A stretch of 64,000 nucleotides of DNA from Intestinimonas butyriciproducens (lineage in GTDB: Bacteria; Bacillota; Clostridia; Oscillospirales; Butyricicoccaceae). Below, piece by piece: positions 41,089 to 48,260 of this stretch. Made by a program: the position numbers and the translations under genes. Each line of letters opens with the position of its first letter. Positions within the stretch are counted from its first letter, which is position 1. The stretch lies in NCBI RefSeq assembly GCF_016901775.1, contig NZ_JACJKW010000013.1, positions 1-64,000 on the forward strand, given 5' to 3'. A model generated the notes under the pieces. The model did not search any database and had not been told where the DNA came from. It was given only the letters and a program-made list of their open reading frames with translations.

Positions 41089-41823
41089 ATGAACCAAGCT
41101 GATTTTGATGATTTTTTTGCTATCCTCAAGCCGGTGGTGGATCAGGGCCGCAGCGAGGACTTTTTCCGCCGCCATCCCCTGGAGCAGCTGAATCTGACCC
41201 AGCAGCAGGCGGTTCGCCTTCTCAAATATCTGGACGCAGGGAAATTTGCCTCTCTTTGCAAACGCTGCTTTGGCTTTGAGATGGACTATACCCCGGAAAA
41301 CCTGTTGTATCTGGACATTGTTGTCACCAGCCTGTGTGCTCTGGATCTGGATGAAACCAAACTCACCCGCCTGCTCTACCGGGATGCCAATATGCCCCAT
41401 GACTGGGACGATTCCGCCATGCAGCTTCTGCTCACCTACACCATCAAGGTGCATCACGAGGAACTGAAGGACCTTCTGAAAAGCGAAGCCTTCGGCCCCC
41501 GCCAGCTGATGGCTTATGTGGATGACAAGGTGATCGCCGATTTGATGGAAGGGATCAATGCCTATCTGTGCGAGACCTACCTGAACGGTTTTTCCGGTCA
41601 CTGGCGCTGCGATGCCCTGCGGGACGGTCACGCCGATGCCTTAGGGCTGGACACATTGGACCATGGCTATGTGTCCTTCCTGGATGCTGTCTATCGCCGG
41701 TTCTATGAAGAAGACCTGCCCCTGTGCTATGTGTTCTGCGCCCTTTGCGGACTGGATTACAGCGAAATGCCCCAGATCCTGGGTGCAAAATACCAGGCGG
41801 CCCCAGAAGAAACAAAGAAATAA
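41089..41823 (+). CDS. Conserved hypothetical protein
   Basis: A 244-residue, mostly helical, acidic cytoplasmic protein. It has no membrane helix and no motif I recognise. It contains several cysteines (KRCFGFEM, ETYLNGF preceded by LCE, CYVFCALCGL) that might bind a metal. AGGAGG precedes the ATG, and the gene has its own promoter. Its terminator is split by repeat copy D. Confidence 0.75.
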   Translation: MNQADFDDFFAILKPVVDQGRSEDFFRRHPLEQLNLTQQQAVRLLKYLDAGKFASLCKRCFGFEMDYTPENLLYLDIVVTSLCALDLDETKLTRLLYRDANMPHDWDDSAMQLLLTYTIKVHHEELKDLLKSEAFGPRQLMAYVDDKVIADLMEGINAYLCETYLNGFSGHWRCDALRDGHADALGLDTLDHGYVSFLDAVYRRFYEEDLPLCYVFCALCGLDYSEMPQILGAKYQAAPEETKK

Positions 41824-41858
41824 AAAGGACCCAGGTTTCAAAAAACCGAAACCTGGGA

Positions 41859-42039
41859 GAGCGTGTCGAAAAAGTGGCTTAGGCCACTTTAGGGGGTTTT
41901 GCAAGGGGCTGCATGCACGCCTTTGGCGTACACTGGCCCCTTGAGAAGTGCAAAAAGCCACGCACAGGTCGCGGCTTTTTGCGGATTGATAGGGGTAGGG
42001 CGGACGACCCTTTTCATTATATAGGTTTTTCGACAGTCT
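41859..42039 (+). repeat. Terminator-associated structured repeat, copy D
   Basis: A 181-nt element between two 31-nt terminator stems (41828-41858 and 42040-42070), identical except for one loop base. The terminal inverted repeat is TGTCGAAAAA at the left and TTTTTCGACA at the right. Inside are hairpin AAAGTGGC/GCCACTTT, AGGGGC...GCCCCT with a short ACGCC/GGCGT apical hairpin, and hairpin GCAAAAAGCC/GGCTTTTTGC around loop CACAGGT, then GATTGAT. Co-oriented with the 244-residue gene. The upstream stem is followed by GAGCG and has no T-run. Confidence 0.88.
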
Positions 42040-42077
42040 GACCCAGGTTTCGAAAAACCGAAACCTGGGATTTTTTA
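42040..42077. terminator. Terminator downstream of repeat copy D
   Basis: CCCAGGTTTCG/CGAAACCTGGG stem (to 42069) followed by ATTTTTTATTTT. It also lies at the end of the convergent XRE-membrane gene (stop at 42075). Confidence 0.85.
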
Positions 42078-43055
42078 TTTTGCATTTTTGGAAGGAAGCA
42101 GATCCAGCAGCATACGCAAGCCGGCAAACAACACTCCGGCCACCGGCCAGATGATCCAGGTGCTGCCCCATCGGCCGGTAACAAAGCTCCAGGCCAGATA
42201 GACAACCGTGACAATGGTCCAATAAAAACCCGAGATACTTTCCATTGTCCGGTTCTTTTCCTTTTCCCCCGGCTGAAAATCCCCTTGCTGAAGAAGTTTT
42301 TCCATGCTGGCCCAGCGAACACCGGGTATAATAAAAAACATTACCCCAACATCCACTAAAAACAATGTGATCACAAGCAAAATCACCATATAGAATTGAT
42401 CTTTCAACAGCGCCCCCAGAAATAATGGAATGGGCGAAAGGATGCAGATGCAGGCGCCGATCACATTGCACCGTGCATAGGTGGTCTTATATTCCTTCTG
42501 GCGCTGCTGCACCATGCCCCGCACGCCGTACTCTGTCTCGAAAAATTCCGTATCCAAAAATTCATAGGATCTGTTTTCAAAGCCACAAAAGATAAATACC
42601 GCCACCGCAGCCGCTACCATCATCAAGAGGATCATCAATCCTCCCACCCCGGCCAGCTCTTCGGAAATACCTCCCGGGCTGTATTCTGCCCAGGCCGCCA
42701 ACAGCAGCAGAGGTGCCACCGCCAGAATGCAAAGAAACACACCCACTGCAATGCGAATGGAAGCCCGCTCCCGCCAGGCCAGAAATTCATTGGCTTCTGT
42801 CAGTGTGACCCGCCGCACCGAAGTCTCCACTGCCACACCGGTATTTTCTTCGGTCTCCCGTTCGTCTTTCAGCAGATAATCCAGTGTCACCCCAAACAGC
42901 TCCCCCAGCTGCAAAATCTTTTCCATACTGGGAATGGTCTGTGCTCCCTCCCATTTGGCCACGGCCTGCCGGGATACATTCATCTTTTCCGCCAGCTCTT
43001 CCTGGGACCAGCCGTTCTTTTTCCGCAATCGGATGATCTTATCCGCCAATATCAT
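42075..43055 (-). CDS. XRE-family HTH protein with C-terminal membrane domain
   Basis: A 326-residue protein. An N-terminal Cro/CI HTH (about 1-62, IIRLRKKNGWSQEELAEKMNVSRQAVAKWE) is followed by a linker and about six membrane helices (near 100-125, 140-165, 215-235, 240-265, 285-305 and 308-322). Membrane-tethered XRE regulators of this kind are widespread in Firmicutes, though their signals are mostly unknown. The ATG at 43055 has GGAGG at 7 nt; the longer upstream frame is rejected. Confidence 0.88.
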   Translation of the reverse strand: MILADKIIRLRKKNGWSQEELAEKMNVSRQAVAKWEGAQTIPSMEKILQLGELFGVTLDYLLKDERETEENTGVAVETSVRRVTLTEANEFLAWRERASIRIAVGVFLCILAVAPLLLLAAWAEYSPGGISEELAGVGGLMILLMMVAAAVAVFIFCGFENRSYEFLDTEFFETEYGVRGMVQQRQKEYKTTYARCNVIGACICILSPIPLFLGALLKDQFYMVILLVITLFLVDVGVMFFIIPGVRWASMEKLLQQGDFQPGEKEKNRTMESISGFYWTIVTVVYLAWSFVTGRWGSTWIIWPVAGVLFAGLRMLLDLLPSKNAK

Positions 43056-43173
43056 CTCTTTCCCTCCCTCGTTGGATTCTGCCCCCATTATACTGTGAAA
43101 TCCTGTTTTCCGCCAGCAAAAAGAGGGTGGAAATCTGTCAACCATCGGTTGCATCCGGTATTTTTTCTTTCTC

Positions 43174-43202
43174 TTTACTTTAGTGTAAAACTATGATAAA
43201 AT
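43174..43202 (+). promoter_or_regulatory. Promoter of the 43247 gene
   Basis: TTTACT (43174-43179), 17 bp, TAAAAT (43197-43202), in the region divergent to the XRE-membrane gene. Confidence 0.65.
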
Positions 43203-43246
43203 CTTTTTAACAAAAACCCGCCTTCGGATTCCAAGGAGGTATGGCT

Positions 43247-44122
43247 ATGAAACGGCTCCCTTTGCTTCTGATCTGGATTTTCCTCATGCCCTTCCTGCTC
43301 TTTCCTGCCCAGGCCAACATGGCGGCTCCACAGAAAGAGGATGTGGGGTCTTCCATCACCTTTGAAAAGAATCAACAGCTGGCGGTTTTATCCCAAGTGC
43401 TGGACATTCAGGTGCAAGGTTCCCAGGCCGCCATCACCGCCTGCTACACCATGAAAAATACCACTCAGGAAGAGGTAACCACAGAAACCATGTTTCTCTC
43501 CCCTAATGTGGAAGAAAGCGGCACCCAGGTCACGGTGGGCGGCCAGGAGGTTCCCTTCTCTGTGGAGCATTATGGGATCAGCTATGATACCCGCATCGCC
43601 ACCCAGGACTGGCGCTATGCCGTCCTTTCTCCCGGCGATGGGGAAAATACTGCCCCGGGGGAGCAGGTGGACAGCATCACTTTTGAAATGACCTTCCAGC
43701 CGGAAGAACAGCTGGATGTGATCGTTTCCTATCGGTATCGCCTGGGCGGCTATCCTGACCTGGATTTCAACGCCAAATACGGCCGCATCCGCTACTACCT
43801 GGCCCCGGCCGCCATGTGGAAGGATTTCGGGAATCTTACCATTCATTTACAGCTGGATAATGCCATGCCGGTGCTGAAGGAAAGCAATCTGGATTTTGAA
43901 AAGGTGGGAAAGGGGGAGTATCAATATTCTTCCCCCACCCTTCCGGAAGGAAATCTGGAAATCACCATCGACGAAAACTGGTTCCAGACTATTTTCAGCA
44001 CCTTGCGCAATCCTTATCTGCCCATGATGCTGCTGATGTTCTCTCCCCTTCTTTTGATTCTGCTGCTGGCTGTCCTGTTTTTCCTCTGGCGCCGGCGGAA
44101 AAAGAAAAATAAGCAGGCATAA
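43247..44122 (+). CDS. Secreted/membrane-anchored protein of unknown function
   Basis: A 291-residue protein with an N-terminal signal peptide (KRLPLLLIWIFLMPFLLFPAQA). An extracytoplasmic beta-rich domain of about 220 residues follows, then one C-terminal membrane helix (about 257-280) and a basic cytoplasmic tail (WRRRKKKNKQA), i.e. a type I topology. The ATG at 43247 is 7 nt after AAGGAGG, while the ATG at 43241 is too close. Divergent to the XRE-membrane regulator, which may control it. No family recognised. Confidence 0.75.
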   Translation: MKRLPLLLIWIFLMPFLLFPAQANMAAPQKEDVGSSITFEKNQQLAVLSQVLDIQVQGSQAAITACYTMKNTTQEEVTTETMFLSPNVEESGTQVTVGGQEVPFSVEHYGISYDTRIATQDWRYAVLSPGDGENTAPGEQVDSITFEMTFQPEEQLDVIVSYRYRLGGYPDLDFNAKYGRIRYYLAPAAMWKDFGNLTIHLQLDNAMPVLKESNLDFEKVGKGEYQYSSPTLPEGNLEITIDENWFQTIFSTLRNPYLPMMLLMFSPLLLILLLAVLFFLWRRRKKKNKQA

Positions 44123-44157
44123 AAACAGCCTGACCCAATGGGTCAGGCTGTTTTTTA
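44121..44157. terminator. Bidirectional terminator 44121-44157
   Basis: Stem AAAAACAGCCTGACCC/GGGTCAGGCTGTTTTT with an AAT loop, between convergent genes ending at 44122 and 44155. Confidence 0.9.
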
Positions 44158-44406
44158 ACCTTTCAGGCCCCGCTCCTGCCGGTCCATATCTTCCACCACG
44201 ATATCAAAGATCTCTCCCAGCCCGGCACAGTACTCCAATACCTTCCAAGGGATATTGGTGTGAAAATGAATCTTGATCAGGTTTTCATCTCCCACAGCCA
44301 GCAAGCAGTCTCCGGGAATGTGATCTGTGATGTACTGGTGAATGGCATCCTCCGAAAGGTTTTCCCCTTCGATGAGCAGCTGCGTATCGTAACGATATTC
44401 CAGCAT
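44155..44406 (-). CDS. Stand-alone DAK-phosphatase/FakA C-terminal-like domain
   Basis: An 83-residue protein. EYRYDTQLLIEGENL, GDCLLAVGDENLIKIHFHTN and VLEYCAGLGEIFDIVVEDM match the C-terminal domain of FakA/YloV-type fatty-acid kinases, where it normally follows kinase and middle domains. Here only this domain is present. The ATG at 44406 has AGGAGG at 6 nt, so it is a real short gene, not a fragment of a visible longer one. It follows the dCMP deaminase gene by 10 bp. Its role as a free domain is unknown. Confidence 0.75.
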   Translation of the reverse strand: MLEYRYDTQLLIEGENLSEDAIHQYITDHIPGDCLLAVGDENLIKIHFHTNIPWKVLEYCAGLGEIFDIVVEDMDRQERGLKG

Positions 44407-44416
44407 ATGTTTCCTC

Positions 44417-44902
44417 CTAATCTTCCAGCTTATAGATGCTGTCGTCGTTTTCCACCCATTCCCACACCGGCACGGCCCGGATGTGTTTTTCCTTGTCCCG
44501 TGTGACCACCATTTCGATCCCCGCATTGATGATCAGCCGGCGGCACATGGCGCAGGACTCGGGATAATCGATCATCTCTCCTGTTTTCATATCCCGGCCG
44601 GCCAGATACAATGTGGCGCCGATCATGTCACTGCGCTGGGCAGAAATGATGGCATTGGCCTCGGCATGCACCGACCGGCACAGCTCATACCGCTGTCCTG
44701 AGGGAATGTTCAGATGCTCCCGCATGCAAAAATTCATATCGGCGCAGTTTTTCCGTCCCCGGGGTGCACCGGTGTAACCCGTGGCCACAATCTCATCGTT
44801 TTTCACGATAATGGCTCCGTAATTCCGCCGCAGACAGGTACCCCGTTCCAGCACGCTTTCGGCAATATCCAAATAATAATTCCGTTTATCGATCCGCTCC
44901 AT
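44417..44902 (-). CDS. dCMP/deoxycytidylate deaminase family protein
   Basis: A 161-residue zinc deaminase. The HAE motif in SVHAEANAI and the PESCAMCRRLI pair of cysteines form the zinc site. NCADMNFCMRE near residue 50 supplies the extra zinc-binding Cys/His typical of ComEB/dCMP deaminases. It makes dUMP for thymidylate synthesis. The start has only a weak ribosome binding site (GAGGCTGCGGGATGG context). It heads a two-gene unit with the FakA-like domain gene. Confidence 0.9.
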   Translation of the reverse strand: MERIDKRNYYLDIAESVLERGTCLRRNYGAIIVKNDEIVATGYTGAPRGRKNCADMNFCMREHLNIPSGQRYELCRSVHAEANAIISAQRSDMIGATLYLAGRDMKTGEMIDYPESCAMCRRLIINAGIEMVVTRDKEKHIRAVPVWEWVENDDSIYKLED

Positions 44903-44924
44903 CCCGCAGCCTCTTTTCTTTTTT

Positions 44925-45593
44925 CTAGTTTTGCTCCTGCAGCTGTCCCTCTTCCATCCGCAGCCGCCGCCCGGCCATGGCCGCTACCCCGGCATCGTGG
45001 GTGATGAGGACGATGGTATGCCCATTTTGGTTCATCCGGCGCAAAAGCTCCATCACCTGCCGCCCCGAAGGGGGGTCCAGATTTCCGGTGGGCTCATCTG
45101 CCAGAATCAGCGGCGGATGGGCGGCAATGGCCCGGGCAATGGCCACCCGCTGCTGCTGGCCGCCGGAAAGCTCCCAGGGCCTGTGATGAGCCCGGCGGGA
45201 AAGCCCCACCTGCTCCAAAGCCAGCCGGGAAAGCTCCCGCCGCTTTTCTCCGTCCATTCCCCGGAACACCAAGGGCAGTTCCACATTTTCCTGGGCGGTG
45301 AGGGAGGACACCAGATTGAAACTTTGGAACACAAAGCCGATTTCCCGGTTGCGCAAAACAGCTTTCTCCCTGCCGGACAACCGCCCCACCGGCACGCCGT
45401 CCAGCAAATACTCCCCTTGGGTGGGATCGTCCAGACAGCCCAGAATGTTCATCAATGTGGTTTTGCCGCTGCCCGAGGGACCGATGACCGCCACAAATTC
45501 TCCCGTGTCCACCTGCAGCTCCACATCCCGCAGCGCGTCTACCCGCAGATGGCCCTTGCCATAGGTCTTGGTCACATGGTGCAGAGTAAGCAT
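44925..45593 (-). CDS. ABC transporter ATP-binding protein (MacB/LolD-type), no adjacent permease
   Basis: A 222-residue ATPase. Walker A is GPSGSGKTT (about 38-46), the Q-loop VFQSFNLV, signature LSGGQQQR, Walker [13 protein letters not shown] and switch His in LITHD. This is the subgroup serving FtsX-type permeases (MacB, LolD, VexB). No permease gene lies next to it: the neighbours are a dCMP deaminase and repeat copy F. It may serve a distant permease or have lost its partner. AGGAGG precedes the start. Confidence 0.93.
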   Translation of the reverse strand: MLTLHHVTKTYGKGHLRVDALRDVELQVDTGEFVAVIGPSGSGKTTLMNILGCLDDPTQGEYLLDGVPVGRLSGREKAVLRNREIGFVFQSFNLVSSLTAQENVELPLVFRGMDGEKRRELSRLALEQVGLSRRAHHRPWELSGGQQQRVAIARAIAAHPPLILADEPTGNLDPPSGRQVMELLRRMNQNGHTIVLITHDAGVAAMAGRRLRMEEGQLQEQN

Positions 45594-45678
45594 TTGCCTT
45601 TCCTCCTATTATAAGCGCCCGCCTGTTCAAATTCAATCTTCTCTTTAGCTTTTCCCACCATCTCCCTTTCTATGCTGC

Positions 45679-45858
45679 AAAAAAGCTCCGGGCGGCGAGC
45701 CGCCGCTCCCGTTGCTCTCTTTGTCCTGGGTGGTTGTATACACCCAGGCAAAGAAAGTTTGCCTGCCAGGCACCGGGCCGCCCCTTGCGCCCCCCAAAGT
45801 GGCTTTCGCCACTTTGGGGGCACGCTCAAAGCTCCGGGCCATAGACCCGGAGCTTTTC
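45679..45858 (-). repeat. Terminator-associated structured repeat, divergent copy F (minus strand)
   Basis: Read on the minus strand, this follows the threonine-synthase-like gene. A terminator stem (CTCCGGG/CCCGGAG, 45828-45856) has only TTT before the element. Then come GAGCGTG as in copy D, the hairpin with arms CCCAAAGTGGC/GCCACTTTGGG, GCAAGGGGC, and an internal GGGTG-TATAC-CACCC-like hairpin. At the far end GCCCGGAGCTTT recurs (12-bp direct repeat, 45693-45682), now with TTTTTT. It lacks the CACAGGT hairpin and is the most degenerate copy. Confidence 0.6.
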
Positions 45859-45860
45859 TT

Positions 45861-46955
45861 TCAATAATCGGATTTCAGCCCGGCCCCGCACATGGTGATC
45901 AGGCAATCTTCCATGGCGTTTCCCTGGTCCTGCTGGGCCAGATAGGCGGCATAATTGGCTGCTGTGGTATGTTCGCAATAGATTCCTTTCCGGGCCAGAA
46001 TTTCTCTTGCTTCCAAAATTCTGTCCTCCGGCGCGTGAATGAACTGTACCGGATATTTTTTGGCATAAGCCAGAATCTCCCGACCCCGCATGGGAACACC
46101 GATGGCAATCCCCTCGGCCAGGGTGGGCTGGGGCGTCACCCGGACAGGATCTGTTTCTCCCCTCTCGGCCCCTTGCAGCAGCGGGTCACAATGCTCGCTC
46201 TGCACCGCCCAGACCTGGGGCATCCGGGAAATGACCCCGCTTTCCAGCAAATGCTCCAGAGCCAGCATGGCGCCCAGAAACAGGGTGCCATTTCCCACCG
46301 GGATCACAAGATTCCGGGGAATGCGGTGAAGCTGTTCCCACACCTCATAAATATAAGTTTTCGTTCCTTCATAGAAAAAGGGGTTATATACATGATTTGC
46401 GTAATAGACCCCTTCCCGCTCCACCTTTTCCCGGCAAACCTCAGCGCAATGATCCCGATTGCCCGGCACCACCGTACACTCAGCTCCATGGGCCCGGATC
46501 ATGGCGATCTTTTTAGGAGAGGTGCCTTCTGGCACGAAGATTTCGCAATCGATTCCAGCCCGGGCCGCATAGGCGGCGACGCTGTTGCCCGCGTTTCCGC
46601 TGCTGTCCTGCACCACCCGCTTCACTCCCAGCTCTTTGCAGTGGGCTATGAGCACAGCGGCCCCCCGGTCCTTATAGGACAAAGTGGGCATAAAATAGTC
46701 CATCTTCAAAAGCACATTCTGGGTAAGAGGAATCACCGGCGTCATTCCTTCCCCCAGTGAGACTTGTCTCCAGGCCTCCCCGGACAGCGCCATGAACCTG
46801 CGATACCGGAAGATGCTCCACTCATCCCTGTCCACATCTTCCGGAGAGAACCGGGGCGGTACAAAATCCAGGTCCCACAAGCCGCCGCATTCGCATTTGG
46901 GCTGCATGGTATGAATGCTCACCCTTTTCCCGCATTTGGAACAGACAAAATCCAT
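45861..46955 (-). CDS. thrC: Threonine synthase-like PLP-dependent enzyme
   Basis: A 364-residue fold-type II PLP enzyme. An N-terminal zinc-ribbon-like segment (VCSKCGKRV, CECGGLWD) is typical of one threonine synthase group. SYKDRGAAVLI holds the Schiff-base Lys and SSGNAGNSVAAYAARAG the phosphate-binding asparagine loop. GNGTLFLGAMLALEHL follows. Converts O-phosphohomoserine to threonine if the assignment holds; related enzymes use other phospho-amino acids. AAAGGAGG precedes the ATG. Not next to hom or thrB, so the name is provisional. Confidence 0.8.
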   Translation of the reverse strand: MDFVCSKCGKRVSIHTMQPKCECGGLWDLDFVPPRFSPEDVDRDEWSIFRYRRFMALSGEAWRQVSLGEGMTPVIPLTQNVLLKMDYFMPTLSYKDRGAAVLIAHCKELGVKRVVQDSSGNAGNSVAAYAARAGIDCEIFVPEGTSPKKIAMIRAHGAECTVVPGNRDHCAEVCREKVEREGVYYANHVYNPFFYEGTKTYIYEVWEQLHRIPRNLVIPVGNGTLFLGAMLALEHLLESGVISRMPQVWAVQSEHCDPLLQGAERGETDPVRVTPQPTLAEGIAIGVPMRGREILAYAKKYPVQFIHAPEDRILEAREILARKGIYCEHTTAANYAAYLAQQDQGNAMEDCLITMCGAGLKSDY

Positions 46956-47094
46956 CGTTCATCCTCCTTTTCGCCAAACCATTCCGGCCTTTCTCCTTTC
47001 ATAATATAAAACCTGCTCTCTCTTTTCAAGGAAAATCCCTGAATCGAGGAGCAAAGCCAAAATGGGCCCGGGAAACTTCCCGAGCCCACTGTAT

Positions 47095-48174
47095 TTATCC
47101 GGCCCTTTGTACCGAAGGAGCCTGCAAAACATCCATCAATTTTCCCAGATCCATTCCCGCCTGCAAACGGGCCATGTTCCGCCCCATTTCCTCCAAGTCG
47201 CCCTTTTGACACAGGGCGTCCTCGATCAGCCAGGACATGGCCTTGGGGTTTTCCGGAAGCACCAGGCCGATTTTCTCGTTTTTCAAAAAGGCACCATTTT
47301 CCTTTTCCTGCTCCAAGGTGGGATGGAAAGCAAACAAGGGCACTTGGGCGGCCATGGCCTCAAACAAAGTGAGCCCACCGGGCTTTGAAAGCATCAGGCT
47401 GGCTCGGCGCAGATACTTGTCCACCTGGTTTGTAAACCCCAGCACCTCCACCTGGGGATGCACCCCCTGAAGCTTTGCATAAAGCTCTTTGTTTTTTCCG
47501 GTGATGACGGTAATGTGCACCCCGGGAATCCGGGCCAGATTCCGATAAAATTCCGGATCTTCCGGCATCAGCCCCAGGCCGCCGCCCATCACCAGCACTT
47601 CCTTCTCCCTTTTTTCCTCTTTATCAGCCGGATAGAACCCAGGCCGCACCGGAATACCGGTAACCAGTACCTGCTGGGGGTCGATCCCCTTTTTCATCAG
47701 TTCCCGGAATGTCTTTTGAGACGGCACACAGTACAGGTCCACATGGGGAGCGATCCATTCGCTGTGACAGCGGATGTCGGTAACGCAGCTGATCAGCTGA
47801 AATCCCCCATGTCTTCCTTTGTATTCCGAAGCCAGACGGGTGCAAAGAGGCAGAGTGGAAAGGATCACCTGGGGCGTTGCTTCCTGCATCAGCCGGTGCA
47901 GGGTCCTGAGAAATTTGCCCTGGGCTGGAACCGGCATGGCCGGGCCTTCCCGATCCAAAGAGCGGTACAGGCGGTTGAACACCGGCCCGCCGTGACGGGC
48001 TACCATGGCAAACATTTTATAGATGCCCCGGCTTTTCCCCGGGAAAGTCTCTTCCACCAGATCGGCCACCCGGACCTGGGCCTGAGGGAACGCCGAACGG
48101 ATATGCTCTTCCAGGGCCAGAGCAGCACTCTGATGCCCCATACCGAATTTTCCCGTCAAAATCAAAATGTTCAT
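47095..48174 (-). CDS. Glycosyltransferase of the MGDG-synthase/MurG-like family
   Basis: A 359-residue GT28-type enzyme. The N-terminal LTGKFGMGHQSAALAL matches the MGDG-synthase family acceptor domain. The C-terminal half (MGGGLGLMPED, SKPGGLTLFEAMA) carries the UDP-sugar-binding GGGLG and PGG loops. It probably glycosylates diacylglycerol to make membrane glycolipids, perhaps lipoteichoic-acid anchors (UgtP-like). No signal peptide; membrane-associated from the cytoplasmic side. A weak hairpin at about 47062-47087 lies after the stop. Confidence 0.88.
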   Translation of the reverse strand: MNILILTGKFGMGHQSAALALEEHIRSAFPQAQVRVADLVEETFPGKSRGIYKMFAMVARHGGPVFNRLYRSLDREGPAMPVPAQGKFLRTLHRLMQEATPQVILSTLPLCTRLASEYKGRHGGFQLISCVTDIRCHSEWIAPHVDLYCVPSQKTFRELMKKGIDPQQVLVTGIPVRPGFYPADKEEKREKEVLVMGGGLGLMPEDPEFYRNLARIPGVHITVITGKNKELYAKLQGVHPQVEVLGFTNQVDKYLRRASLMLSKPGGLTLFEAMAAQVPLFAFHPTLEQEKENGAFLKNEKIGLVLPENPKAMSWLIEDALCQKGDLEEMGRNMARLQAGMDLGKLMDVLQAPSVQRAG

Positions 48175-48260
48175 TCTTTGTTCCCTCCTTGTGTTTTTAG
48201 TATAACAGCCCCTTCTTACAGCTCTCTTACGGGAATCCTTACAACTTTCTTAAACTCATA

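Noticed and set aside
45572-45842. Small minus-strand frames over repeat copy F
   Set aside because: They run through hairpins and a terminator and have no family resemblance; the region is better explained as a structured repeat.
46956-47056. T-box or other amino-acid-responsive leader before the threonine-synthase-like gene
   Set aside because: The upstream gap is only about 140 bp and lacks the T-box sequence and antiterminator pairing.
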